Shown here one piece after another: positions 40,609 through 49,536 of a stretch of 64,000 nucleotides of DNA (positions within the stretch are counted from its first letter, which is position 1; each line of letters starts with the position of its first letter). Made by a program: the position numbers and the translations under genes. The notes beneath the pieces were generated by a model that was not told the DNA's origin, made no database searches, and saw nothing but the letters and a program-made list of their open reading frames with translations. Source of the stretch: UBA2767 sp965228625 (lineage in GTDB: Bacteria > Pseudomonadota > Alphaproteobacteria > Rhizobiales > Methyloligellaceae). The stretch is taken from positions 1,364,001-1,428,000 of the forward strand of contig OZ245829.1 in the NCBI GenBank assembly GCA_965228625.1, written 5' to 3'.

Positions 40609-43353
40609 GTGGTTCGCACATTGCTGACGTTTGGCGCAACCTACAGACTTGTTGCGCTCGCGATACTGATTGGACTGACGGCCCTTTCGGTCCTGGGCGC
40701 AGCCAAGCTCACGACCGACACGAGCCGGCGCGCCCTGATCAGCGCCGAAGATCCCGGCTGGCCGGGCTACCGTGAGACCATCAACACCTTCGGTTCCGAC
40801 AACATCACGGTCGTGTTCGTGTCCGATCCGGACCTGTTCACGGAAGACAAGCTGAAACGGCTGGAGGCTCTGCACCACGAGCTTCTCGATCTCGACGCCG
40901 TGAAGTCGGTCGAAAGCCTGTTCAATGTCACGACATTCCGCTACCGCGACGGCGGTCTGGATACTGGCCAGGTTCTGAACGGTCAGTATGACGATGCCGA
41001 CGCCGTCAAGCTGGCGATCGAGAACGCTTCCGCCAATCCGCTGATACTCGGCGATCTGATCAACAAGGACGGGACCGCGACCGCCTTCGTCGTCGCCATA
41101 TCAAGCGAGAACACCCCGAACTTTCTGACAAACGCCTTCAAGTCGATCGAGGATACGATCGCGCCGATCAAGGGCGAGTTTGCCGACGTGTTCCAAATCG
41201 GGCCGCCGCGCCTGGAACACGACCTGGCAGCGGGCATTCAGAACGACTTCGCGGTGTTGCTGCCGATCGCCCTGCTGATTCTCGTCACGTCCATCGTGGT
41301 TTTTCTCAGGACGCCGAGATTCGCGATCATTCCCGTCGCGACCTCGCTGATCAGCATCCTGTGGACCTTCGGATTCATGGGGCATGTCGGACTGCCGGTC
41401 ACACTGCTCTCCTCGATGATCCCGTCGCTGATCATCGTGATCGGTTCGACCGAGGATACCCATATCCTTTCCGCCTATCTCGACGGCCTGAGACAGGGCG
41501 AAGCGGAGACCCGCGCCGCGAAACGCAGACTGGCGATCCGCTACATGTCGCGCCATATGGGGCTGCCCATTCTCATCACCTCGTTCACGACGGCGTTCGG
41601 GTTCGGCTCCAACGCGGTCAGCGAGATACCGCTGATCCAGCAGTTCGCATACTCAACGTCGTTCGCGATGATTGCCAACCTCGTGGCAACCGTTCTGCTC
41701 GTACCGCTCATGCTGAGCGTCATGGGACCGACCAAGGCCCCGAAACAAAAAGACATGGGCGGTTCCGGCGGTCTGGCGGCGCTGATCGCCACCTTGTTCG
41801 AGAAGGTCGCCATCAGGCACGGTAAACTGGTGCTGACGGGAGCGGCGCTCGTGGTCGTGGTCGTCGGATCGTTTGCTTACACGATCAGGGTCAATGACGA
41901 CCCGCTGGCGAACTTCAGAGCGGATCATCCGATCACCCAGGCCGGCGTGAAACTGCACGATCAGCTCGCCGGAATGCAGGTTTTCAACGTCCTGCTGAAA
42001 GCCAAAGACGATGATGCGTTCCGGGAGCCGGAAAACCTCAAGAAAGTCGAAGACGCCGTAAAATTCATGCGGGAGCAGAACGTCTTCGACAAGATCACGT
42101 CGCTGGCCGACTATGTTTCGCTGGTCAATCGCGAGCTCAACCAGGGCAAGGAGGAATTCTACAAGGTTCCCGAAACGCGCGACGAAATCGACCAGTTCCT
42201 GCTTCTGTACAAGCGCGACGCGGTGGACAGCTATGTCAGCCCTGACGCCCGCAGCGCGAAGATCCTCGTCCGCCACTACATCACCGACACATATGATCTG
42301 CGCCAGTACATCGCCGAACTCAAGACGAAGCTGGATGAGATTTTCGGAGACGACATCGCCTATGAGCTGACCGGCGAACACCTGATGATTTCATCCGGTG
42401 CGCAAAACCTGGTGAAGGGCCAGTTCTACTCCCTCCTGCTCCTGATCGTCGTGATCTACGCGATCATGTCTTTCCTCTTCACCTCGCTCGCGGCCGGCCT
42501 CGTGTCGCTCGTTCCGAACCTGATGCCGCTCATCCTGAACTTTGGAACGATGGGCCTGCTCGGCATCCCGCTCAATCCCGGTACCGCCCTCGTGGCCGTC
42601 ATCGCAATGGGTATCGCGATCGACGACACCTCGCATCTGATGATCCGCTACAGCGACGAGCGCCGGAACAACCCCGATCCCGACAAGGCGATTCTCGAGA
42701 CGGTGCGCCTGGAGGCCATTCCCGTTGTCTCCACATCCATCGGTTTGGCCGGGATGTTCCTGACACTCCTATTCTCGACGTTCAACAACGTGGCCCAGTT
42801 CGGCCTGCTTGCGGCGGCGACCATGATCTACGCCATGCTCGCCGACCTTTTCATCACGCCGCTTATTCTCAAGCACGTCCGTCTCGTCGGTGTCTGGGAC
42901 ATGATCGCTTCGAAAGTGGGCACGCAGGTCCTGGTCGACAGCCCCATCTTTCGCGGTATGTCACAGCGTCAGATCAAGAAAGCCATCCTGCTGTCCGAGA
43001 CCGAAGACGTGGACAAGGGCGATATCGTGATCCTGGAAGGGTCCGAGGGTGACAAGATGTATCTGGTTCTGTCGGGCCGGATCGACGTCCTGAGGGGCAA
43101 GGACGCCAAGAAGGTCGGCAGCATTGGTCCGGGCGAGATATTCGGCGAGATCGGTTTCGTTGGAGGGGATGCCCGGACGGCCACCTGCATGGCGGCGGAG
43201 CCGTCGATGCTGCTGGTGTTCAACCCGGAAGGGAAAGACAAGGCGCTGCGCCTGTATCCGCGCATCGAAGCCAAGCTCAATCAGAACATCAGCCGGACCA
43301 TGGCCGAGCGGCTGGCACAAGCGACGCGCCACAAGCCGGAGGTCTCTTTCTGA
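40609..43353 (+). CDS. RND/MMPL-family exporter with C-terminal cyclic-nucleotide-binding domain
   Basis: 914 residues. A TM helix near the N-terminus, a periplasmic domain, then six-helix blocks at about 205-430 and 595-770 with the MMPL/SSD pattern (DDTSHLMIRYSDERR between helices) give the usual 12-TM layout. Residues about 780-905 form a CRP-like cNMP domain: GDIVILEGSEGDKMYLVLSG, then the pocket GEIFGEIGFVGGDARTATCMA in which Glu of GEI and Arg of ART match the phosphate-binding cassette. GTG start with GGAGG six bases upstream. Coupled with the LolA-like gene. The cNMP domain lies in the cytosol, so export could be gated by cAMP or cGMP (inference). Confidence 0.88.
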   Translation: MVRTLLTFGATYRLVALAILIGLTALSVLGAAKLTTDTSRRALISAEDPGWPGYRETINTFGSDNITVVFVSDPDLFTEDKLKRLEALHHELLDLDAVKSVESLFNVTTFRYRDGGLDTGQVLNGQYDDADAVKLAIENASANPLILGDLINKDGTATAFVVAISSENTPNFLTNAFKSIEDTIAPIKGEFADVFQIGPPRLEHDLAAGIQNDFAVLLPIALLILVTSIVVFLRTPRFAIIPVATSLISILWTFGFMGHVGLPVTLLSSMIPSLIIVIGSTEDTHILSAYLDGLRQGEAETRAAKRRLAIRYMSRHMGLPILITSFTTAFGFGSNAVSEIPLIQQFAYSTSFAMIANLVATVLLVPLMLSVMGPTKAPKQKDMGGSGGLAALIATLFEKVAIRHGKLVLTGAALVVVVVGSFAYTIRVNDDPLANFRADHPITQAGVKLHDQLAGMQVFNVLLKAKDDDAFREPENLKKVEDAVKFMREQNVFDKITSLADYVSLVNRELNQGKEEFYKVPETRDEIDQFLLLYKRDAVDSYVSPDARSAKILVRHYITDTYDLRQYIAELKTKLDEIFGDDIAYELTGEHLMISSGAQNLVKGQFYSLLLLIVVIYAIMSFLFTSLAAGLVSLVPNLMPLILNFGTMGLLGIPLNPGTALVAVIAMGIAIDDTSHLMIRYSDERRNNPDPDKAILETVRLEAIPVVSTSIGLAGMFLTLLFSTFNNVAQFGLLAAATMIYAMLADLFITPLILKHVRLVGVWDMIASKVGTQVLVDSPIFRGMSQRQIKKAILLSETEDVDKGDIVILEGSEGDKMYLVLSGRIDVLRGKDAKKVGSIGPGEIFGEIGFVGGDARTATCMAAEPSMLLVFNPEGKDKALRLYPRIEAKLNQNISRTMAERLAQATRHKPEVSF

Positions 43354-43529
43354 GCCATTGCGCGAACCGGGTCCGGGCGCGCGACGGGATTCGGTCCACG
43401 CCGCGATTGGCTAGCCACCGGCGAAAAAGTCACATGAGCGCCAGAGAACCGGCCGGCGGTGTCACAACTTCGCGCACTGCCGCAATGCCTCTTTGCCGTT
43501 CAGTTGAATAATGCGACGGTCTGGACCCG

Positions 43530-45704
43530 ATGCACGGCTACAAATATACGGCGTTTCTTTCGTACAGCCATCGCGACAATGCGTGGGCAAGGCGCATCCA
43601 TCGCGCGCTTGAGCAGTTCCGCATTGACGAAAGTCTTGCGAAGCGCGCGACGTTCGTCGGCCCCGACCCCGGCTCGCTCCGGCCCGTCTTCCGTGATCGG
43701 GAGGAGTTCTCAGCCGGGAAATCCCTCGACAGGCAGACGCGCGAGGCCCTCGAGGCGTCCGCGTTTCTGATCCTGCTGTGTTCGCCGTCGGCGGCGAAAA
43801 GTGAGTTCGTCAACCAGGAGGTCCTGCTCTTCAAGCAGCTCGGACGCAGCGAACGCATCATCCCGGTCATCCTGGACGGCATGCCGGATAGCGCCGAGGC
43901 CGAGTGCTTTCCGCCCGCCATGCGCTACAAGGTCACAAAGACCGGTCGGCTGTCCAAGAAGAAAGAAGACATCATTGCCGCCGATGTGCGTTCGACGGGC
44001 GATGGATGGACGCTGACCGTTGCGAAGATCGTTGCACGCATCATCGGCGTGAGCACCGACTCGGTTTTCGCGCGCGCCGAACGCGAACGCCGGCAGAGCC
44101 AGCGCGTCCGGGCAACCGTCGGCGTGATCATTGCAGGACTGGCAATCGGCGGCGCGATCTTCGCCTACACGTCGCACAGCCAGAGACAGACGCTCGCGGA
44201 GATCGAAACGCTCGTATCGAAGTACAGCGTCGTATCGCCCGCGGAAGGCGCAACCACCACGTCAACGGAACAACTGACGGACGCGATCACCGCAATCGTG
44301 ACCGGTGCGGCGCGCGACAAGCGGTATGCGCGCGCGCTCCAGTCCCTCAAGGACGGCCAAGTCGGACAGGCGGAGGCGCTTTTGAGACAGCTTGCGGAAG
44401 AGACCGCGAGACGCGCCGACACAGAGGCCAAGCGGGCGGCTGAGGCCTACCGCCGGCTGGGGGCGATTGCGGGCCTCGGAGACCCGAAACGGGCCAGAGA
44501 AGCCTATGCGAAGGCACTTCAGTTCGACCCCACGGATTCCGATGCCCTGTACTGGCACGGCTGGCTGAGCCTGCTGGCGGGGAACCTGTCCGCTGCCGAA
44601 AAGGACCTGAACCGGCTGCTCGAAACCTCCAAACGCAAGGATGACAGCCGGGGCGTGTTCCGGGCTCACCTGAGGCTGGGCGAGCTTGTTCGCGACCGTG
44701 GCAATCTTGATGCCGCTCTCAAAAACCAGATGGACGCAAACGCGATCGCCAGCGAACGGGCGCAGGCGAAGCCGGACGACGCGGAACGCCAGCGCGATCT
44801 TTCCATCTCATACGAAAAACTCGGCGACGTCTTCTATTCGACCGGCGATATCGGCAAGGCGCTTGTCTATTTCCGCAAGGGCCAGGAGATATCGAGGAGG
44901 CTCGCGGAGAACGATGAGAACAACACCCACTGGCAGCGCGATCTCGCGGTGCTTCTGGAACGGATCGGCGACGTGCTCGTTACGCAAGGCCAATTCGACG
45001 ATGCTCTCGAGTCCTACCGTCAGAGTGCGACGATCCGGAGTGCCCTTGCGAAGCGGGCGCCGGAAAACGAAAGCTGGCAACGCGACCACTCGGTTGCGCT
45101 CGAAAGGCTCGGGGATGCCCTCCATTTCAAGGGCGACGGGGCCGAGGCATTGGAGAAGTACCGTCAGAGCCTCGCGATTTCGGAGGAACTGGCGGCACGC
45201 GACAAGGACAATGCCGGCCGTCAGTATGATTTGTCGGTTTCAGCCACAAAGGTCGGGGACATGCTGCGCAGTTCCGAGCGGCTGGACGAGGCACTCACCT
45301 TTTACCGGGACAGCCTGGCGATCGGCGAAAAACTCGTCGCCAGGGAACCGAGCAATGCGAAGTGGAGCCGTGCGCTCTCGGTTTCGCTGATCAAGGTCGC
45401 TGACGTGCTCGCACAAAAGAAGCAGATCTCGGAGTCCGTCAAATCCTATGACGAGGCGCTGCGGATCCGCAAGGAACTGGTCGACTCCGACCCGAGCAAT
45501 GCCCTCTGGCAGCGTGACCTCGCCGTCATCTATTCCAAGTTTGCCGCCGCCCACCAGCTCACGGGAGACCGGGACCGGGCGATCGAAGCACTTGAAAAGG
45601 GCAAAAGCATCATCAGCGAGCTGGTGGAGCATGCGCCCGGCAACGCCGCCTGGAAACGGGACCTTGAGTGGTTCGAACATCGCATATCCGAGTTGCGAAA
45701 CTGA
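43530..45704 (+). CDS. TIR domain - transmembrane helix - TPR protein
   Basis: 724 residues. The TIR domain (1-150) has FLSYSHRD, FRDREEFSAG and SPSAAKSEFVNQE, with Glu97 at the place of the NADase catalytic glutamate. One TM helix follows (about 197-213, VGVIIAGLAIGGAIFAY). The rest is TPR (about 300-724), including five to six long repeats of about 50 residues with the motif W-x-RDL-S and LGD. The TIR domain should be in the cytosol and the TPRs in the periplasm. It stands alone on the plus strand, between the exporter and the OmpA gene, in a region also coding for caspases. Confidence 0.88.
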   Translation: MHGYKYTAFLSYSHRDNAWARRIHRALEQFRIDESLAKRATFVGPDPGSLRPVFRDREEFSAGKSLDRQTREALEASAFLILLCSPSAAKSEFVNQEVLLFKQLGRSERIIPVILDGMPDSAEAECFPPAMRYKVTKTGRLSKKKEDIIAADVRSTGDGWTLTVAKIVARIIGVSTDSVFARAERERRQSQRVRATVGVIIAGLAIGGAIFAYTSHSQRQTLAEIETLVSKYSVVSPAEGATTTSTEQLTDAITAIVTGAARDKRYARALQSLKDGQVGQAEALLRQLAEETARRADTEAKRAAEAYRRLGAIAGLGDPKRAREAYAKALQFDPTDSDALYWHGWLSLLAGNLSAAEKDLNRLLETSKRKDDSRGVFRAHLRLGELVRDRGNLDAALKNQMDANAIASERAQAKPDDAERQRDLSISYEKLGDVFYSTGDIGKALVYFRKGQEISRRLAENDENNTHWQRDLAVLLERIGDVLVTQGQFDDALESYRQSATIRSALAKRAPENESWQRDHSVALERLGDALHFKGDGAEALEKYRQSLAISEELAARDKDNAGRQYDLSVSATKVGDMLRSSERLDEALTFYRDSLAIGEKLVAREPSNAKWSRALSVSLIKVADVLAQKKQISESVKSYDEALRIRKELVDSDPSNALWQRDLAVIYSKFAAAHQLTGDRDRAIEALEKGKSIISELVEHAPGNAAWKRDLEWFEHRISELRN

Positions 45705-45839
45705 TGTTTGCACCTATATCGACGGTATGAGCCCAAGCATGCCGTGTTGGCGCGTGCCGTCTCGCTGAGCGCATTCATGCAGTGAATTCGCTCCCGCAGG
45801 CCCCCTGAACCGCCAATACGCAAAAATGGAGGACGTGCA

Positions 45840-46457
45840 ATGACTTCAAGCCGAGTATTAAAGTCCCTTGCCGTTCTGTCTGTCGCGACTTTCGCCCTCG
45901 GATCCGTCGGTCTCGAGTTTGCGTATGCGCAGGACAAGAACGATCTGATCCAGTCCCTGTCACGGGTCAAGACCCGCTCCGTGACCGCCGCACCCAGCAA
46001 GGACCAGAAACAGTTCCAGGGACTGGTCGACACGCTGCGCAAGGTGAGTACGCGTCAGATCACGGTTGAGCAGCGAAATCAGGTCGCCGACTACGTTAAG
46101 GAGAAAGACCTGCCAGCCGTCGATATGGAGATTTATTTCGACTTCAACTCCGCGCGTATCAACCAGCGCTCGGTACCGAAGCTGAACGAGCTGGCTGCCG
46201 CGCTCAGCGACGAAAAACTGGACGGCGAGACGTTCATGATTGCCGGTCACACCGACGCTGTCGGCAGCGACGGCTATAACCAGTCGCTGTCCGAGCAGCG
46301 GGCCGAGTCAGTCAGGCAATATCTCGTCGACAAGCACAATCTCAACATTTCGAAACTGATCGCGATCGGATACGGGGAGGAGCAGTTGAAGCTGCCCGAA
46401 ACACCCAAAGCCGGCGAAAACCGCCGCGTGCAGATCGTGAACATGCAGGTCGAATAA
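45840..46457 (+). CDS. OmpA family peptidoglycan-associated protein
   Basis: 205 residues with a signal peptide (about 1-31) and a C-terminal OmpA domain: IYFDFNSARINQRSVPKL, IAGHTDAVGSDGYNQSLSEQRAESV (given here as GHTDAVGSD and LSEQRAESV), IGYGEEQL and NRRVQI. The Asp and Arg that hold diaminopimelate are present. No lipobox, so it is soluble or bound to peptidoglycan. GGAGG seven bases before the ATG. A 24-base perfect palindrome just after the stop is its terminator. Confidence 0.9.
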   Translation: MTSSRVLKSLAVLSVATFALGSVGLEFAYAQDKNDLIQSLSRVKTRSVTAAPSKDQKQFQGLVDTLRKVSTRQITVEQRNQVADYVKEKDLPAVDMEIYFDFNSARINQRSVPKLNELAAALSDEKLDGETFMIAGHTDAVGSDGYNQSLSEQRAESVRQYLVDKHNLNISKLIAIGYGEEQLKLPETPKAGENRRVQIVNMQVE

Positions 46458-46464
46458 GAGACAC

Positions 46465-46488
46465 GGCAGGCGGATGCATCCGCCTGCC
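46465..46488 (+). terminator. terminator of the OmpA gene
   Basis: Perfect 24-base palindrome (arm GGCAGGCGGATG), eight bases after the OmpA stop and followed by TTTCCGTTT. Confidence 0.8.
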
Positions 46489-46507
46489 TTTCCGTTTCGG
46501 AATAGCC

Positions 46508-46538
46508 GGGGGAGGACGGTCATAGACCGTCCTCCCCC
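46508..46538. terminator. 14-bp stem hairpin, module A
   Basis: Arms GGGGGAGGACGGTC (46508-46521) and GACCGTCCTCCCCC (46525-46538) with a three-base loop. Similar hairpins recur at 46750-46777 and 47122-47148, each next to a copy of the caspase gene 3' end. Confidence 0.7.
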
Positions 46539-46543
46539 GCTTG

Positions 46544-46690
46544 CGTATCAGAACCACTCCACAGTCAATTCAGCGTCACGCCGCCTCCGGGTCGGCTCGC
46601 GTGTCCTTACGGCATCAGATCTGTCCTGAGAGCCGCTCAGAGCCTCCAGGACGCGGTGCAGCGCGTCGCCTTGCGAACTCTCGCCGGTCA
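46544..46690 (-). pseudogene. decayed copy A of the caspase gene 3' end
   Basis: On the minus strand the frame ending at TGA (46548) reads ...RTREPTRRRRDAELTVEWF and stop, clearly related to the last residues of the intact gene (DTRLGCESGAELTEKCF). Upstream the similarity runs on without an open frame. It is a fragment only, with no start. Confidence 0.55.
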
Positions 46691-46749
46691 ATCAACGAAA
46701 GACGGTAAGCGATTGATTCGGAATGGGGTTCGATTGGGGGATATTCGTA

Positions 46750-46777
46750 GGGGGACGGTCATGGATGGTCGTCCCCC
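46750..46777. terminator. hairpin of module B
   Basis: Arms GGGGGAC (46750-46756) and GTCCCCC (46771-46777) around a GGTCATGGATGGTC loop, the counterpart of the 46508-46538 hairpin. Confidence 0.55.
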
Positions 46778-46778
46778 A

Positions 46779-47067
46779 CCCGCTTACGAAAAAGCGCCAC
46801 AGTCACTTCCGCATCATGTTCCCTCGTCGGTCAGGTCGCGCGTCCTCACGGCCTCACACCTGTTCTGAGCGTGATTCAGAGCCTTCAGGAGCCAGTACGG
46901 ATGCTTCTTCTCCCCAACCCGCGCACCAGAGCCTTTTCGGCCAGTTCGGCGCTGTAATTGCGTCCAGGCCGGATTGGCTATTCCGACGGCATCATTTCAT
47001 TCCTCAGCACGATTGAAAGCCTTCAGGACGTAGTGCGGAGCATCCTTCCGTGAACACGCCGGTCAGA
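46779..47067 (-). pseudogene. decayed copy B of the caspase gene 3' end
   Basis: Aligns by eye with copy A: GGACGCGCGA against GGACACGCGA, and GTGACTGTGG against TTGACTGTGG, and beyond that the TTCAGAGCCTTCAGGA and GCCGGTCA pieces recur. The frame is broken. Part of it (about 46928-46952) also resembles the short repeat at 11122. Confidence 0.45.
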
Positions 47068-47071
47068 CAAA

Positions 47072-47103
47072 GAAAAACGGCAGGCGGGTAACTCCGCCTG
47101 CCG
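47072..47103 (-). terminator. rho-independent terminator of the caspase gene
   Basis: Arms CGGCAGGCGG (47078-47087) and CCGCCTGCCG (47094-47103) with a six-base loop; on the minus strand the stem is followed by TTTTTCTTT. A second hairpin (GGGAGG/CCTCCC, 47122-47148) lies between it and the stop codon. Confidence 0.8.
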
Positions 47104-47159
47104 CTCTTGTTCTTGATGGCCGGGAGGACGTTCATGGCGCGCCCTCCCTCGCCTGTGTA

Positions 47160-48704
47160 TCAGAAGCACTTCTCGGTCAGCTCCGCGCCGCTCTCACAGC
47201 CGAGCCGGGTGTCCTCACCGCCCCAGTACTCCTTCTTCTTGGGTGGCGTGTTGGTCCGCCTGGGCGCAGCATAGGGCCTCTGAGTCGCATAGGGGTTCTT
47301 CTTCGCGACCGGAGGCTTGGCCCGCTTGACGACCTTGGGCTTGGTGCGCTTGACCGGCTTGGGCTTCACGACCTGCGGTGCCGGCGTCTTGCAAACCGGT
47401 CCCTGCATCGCCCGCAGGGCATCCAGGGTTTCCTGTTCCGGACCGCTCGCATTCAGCTTCTTGCCGGATTCCGCATTCAGGTCTGAAATCGCGGAGCTGG
47501 TGCGCAGTCCCCACAGACCATCTGCAGGTCCGGGATTGCAGCTAAGGCGCGCCAGTTGCTTCTGGATGTCCGTGACCAGTTGTGGTGTCGCGGACGGCTC
47601 CACAGGGCTTGCCTTCGGCTCCGCATTCGCATCCTTTTCAGCCGCAGTCGGAACAGGCTGCGCGCTGGCGACGATCGTCGGCTCATTCTTGCCGTCCGCC
47701 GGGGCGCTGAATTCGTCCTGCGTGCTCGGACCCTTTCGAACAGCCGTTTCCTTGGCGTCCGTGTTCTCGCGGGTCTTGGGCTCGGCCTTGGCAACGACGA
47801 CGTTCTCGGACTTCGTTTCGGCCTCGGCATCCGAGTTCCGGCCTTCGTTGAACTGCCGTTTCAGTTCCTCGAGTTCCTCGCGCAGTTTCGCAATGCGATC
47901 TTCCGACTCCGCCGTTTCCTTGGCGTCGGCGGTCTTCGCCGGCGACTTCAGGTAGATCGGCGTTCCGCCGAGCGAGCCGTAGGTAAAGGGCTCCTGGCGC
48001 TGACCGGTCGCCTTGAGGACGAGGTCGCGCACACGCCGGAACATGAAACCGATCTCGACGCCCGGCTCCTCGACGACCTGAAGCAGGGCATTCGCATAGG
48101 GGCTGTGGTCCGTGTCACCGTCGAGGGCGACCGTGCCTTCCTTAGCCGCAAACGCGACCATCGTGTTGTTGTCGGGCTCCACCTTCGCAAGCCCGCGTCC
48201 GATGGAGCGCGTGCCCGAACGGAAGGCCATCCGTGACCTGAAGGGATTGTTCCGGCAGGCGTCAAGAATGACCAGCCTGAGGCTCTGCGCGCCTTCAACC
48301 GAGCTCATCACACTCGGAAGCGGGATGCCCTCGAAATCGATGTCGGTCGCGGACTCAAGCCGGGCATCGGTCGGGATCAGATAGTTCTGGCCCGAAACCT
48401 CGATGCCATGTCCGGCGAAATAGACCAGGGCCAGCTCGGCGCCGGCCGACTTGTTGGCGAAATCCTTCAGCGCCAGCCGCAGGCTCCGGTAGTCGAGGTC
48501 TTCTTTCAGTATCACCTCGTCGAAATCCAGCCGCTTGAATGCCGCGGCCAATGCCCGGGCATCGTTGGATGGATTCAAGAGCTTTTCGGCGTGCACATAA
48601 TCAGAATTCGCGATCACCAGTGCGACACGTTTCGCCGCAGCTTCTTTGATAGCCCCCATCGCAAAAATGAGGAAACACATGAGGAGTATAGCGTGGCGGC
48701 GCAT
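47160..48704 (-). CDS. caspase-fold (C14) peptidase, secreted
   Basis: 514 residues. Signal peptide (about 1-24), caspase-like domain (25-250) with His99 (YFAGHGIEV) and Cys150 (VILDACRNNP) intact. A coiled-coil stretch (about 268-292) and a long low-complexity Lys/Glu/Ala linker lead to a peptidoglycan-binding-like motif with LSCNPGPADGLWGLRTSSAI (about 391-410), then a Lys/Pro-rich tail. The last residues carry two cysteines (GCESGAELTEKCF). Diverged copies of this 3' end lie just downstream. With 30160-31911 and 31927-33633 it is the third caspase-fold gene within 19 kb. Confidence 0.88.
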   Translation of the reverse strand: MRRHAILLMCFLIFAMGAIKEAAAKRVALVIANSDYVHAEKLLNPSNDARALAAAFKRLDFDEVILKEDLDYRSLRLALKDFANKSAGAELALVYFAGHGIEVSGQNYLIPTDARLESATDIDFEGIPLPSVMSSVEGAQSLRLVILDACRNNPFRSRMAFRSGTRSIGRGLAKVEPDNNTMVAFAAKEGTVALDGDTDHSPYANALLQVVEEPGVEIGFMFRRVRDLVLKATGQRQEPFTYGSLGGTPIYLKSPAKTADAKETAESEDRIAKLREELEELKRQFNEGRNSDAEAETKSENVVVAKAEPKTRENTDAKETAVRKGPSTQDEFSAPADGKNEPTIVASAQPVPTAAEKDANAEPKASPVEPSATPQLVTDIQKQLARLSCNPGPADGLWGLRTSSAISDLNAESGKKLNASGPEQETLDALRAMQGPVCKTPAPQVVKPKPVKRTKPKVVKRAKPPVAKKNPYATQRPYAAPRRTNTPPKKKEYWGGEDTRLGCESGAELTEKCF

Positions 48705-48958
48705 AACGAACCTCTCTTCCTTTCATTCAAGGGTGTGGGGAATCAATCCTGATCCACCCTGCCCTTATACCTATATGGTTCATCCGTAGGGTCGTGAAAG
48801 GCTCAACCAGCATTTTTGAAGTAACAAATTAGAGGACTGTTTCAGGTTTGTAACACACGTCCTCAGCTGGATTCTGCCTTTCGTGACACCGTTTCTCTCT
48901 TCCTAAGCCGGAGCCGGCACTTTGAAGCGCCGGCCTGGCTGTTCCGTTTGGCCCGTCC

Positions 48959-49366
48959 TCAGGCGCAGCGCTTGAGGTTGGAGGGCGCGCGCTTCCAGAT
49001 CATCGTCCGCGACAGCATCTTGGAACCGGCATAGCCCATGACCTTGAGCGTGCGGCCCTGCGGGGTGATCTCGACGGAATACTTCTTGCGCCGCTCGGGG
49101 CTGTAGATCCATCCCGTGTCATAGGAGTTGCCGACGCGCTTGCCGCCGCCGATGATCCGCGTGCCGCAGACCGAATTGTGGGCGGCGTTGCGGAGCCAGA
49201 CGATCTTTCCGCACAGGCCCGAGCCGCAGCGGCTGATCTGGACCGCGGCGCGGCCGGTGTGGTCGTACCAGAGGCCGGCGGGGCTGGCGGCGTCCGCGGT
49301 GCTGGCGGCGGAAACTACAGTCGCGGCGGCGATGACTGCGAAAAACGTGTTCTTCAGGGTATTCAT
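48959..49366 (-). CDS. DUF2147 secreted protein, copy 2
   Basis: 135 residues from the ATG at 49366 (GGAGAG seven bases upstream); a longer frame to 49540 has no leader. Signal peptide about 1-26, then a DUF2147 domain that is the same as copy 1 (28826-29233) except for a few residues. The two genes and about 85 bases of 5' flank are roughly 94% identical at the DNA level, including synonymous positions, which indicates recent duplication or gene conversion. The CRP-type box is kept at the same distance. The CRP-family regulator gene is the next gene upstream on the same strand region. Confidence 0.88.
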   Translation of the reverse strand: MNTLKNTFFAVIAAATVVSAASTADAASPAGLWYDHTGRAAVQISRCGSGLCGKIVWLRNAAHNSVCGTRIIGGGKRVGNSYDTGWIYSPERRKKYSVEITPQGRTLKVMGYAGSKMLSRTMIWKRAPSNLKRCA

Positions 49367-49434
49367 TTTCAGCTCTCCATCCTCGGATGTGTCCGTCCGA
49401 TGACCGGGAGATGGAGACGTGGCGCCGAAATCCG

Positions 49435-49450
49435 TGTGACACGCATCACG
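49435..49450. promoter_or_regulatory. CRP-type binding site TGTGA-N6-TCACG
   Basis: One mismatch from the CRP consensus, centred 76 bases upstream of the DUF2147 ATG at 49366, exactly as at 29302-29317. Confidence 0.65.
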
Positions 49451-49536
49451 GAATGGGCGATTGCTGGAGAATCCCCTCATTTGTGCCGTTTTTTGGTGAT
49501 TTTCGCTCTGCAAGGAGCGGCATTGCCGCGGATGGC

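Larger units (their letters stand above)
46458..47159. other. 702-base non-coding region made of three related modules
   Basis: Between the OmpA gene and the 3' end of the caspase gene on the other strand. It consists of repeated pieces: a GGCAGGCGG-type hairpin, a GGGGGA(C)GGTCAT-type hairpin, and diverged copies of the caspase gene 3' end (see the pseudogene and terminator entries). No intact gene. Confidence 0.7.

Noticed and set aside
46465..46538. CRISPR-like repeat array
   Set aside because: Only strong palindromes and diverged modules are seen; there are no uniform repeats and spacers and no cas genes.
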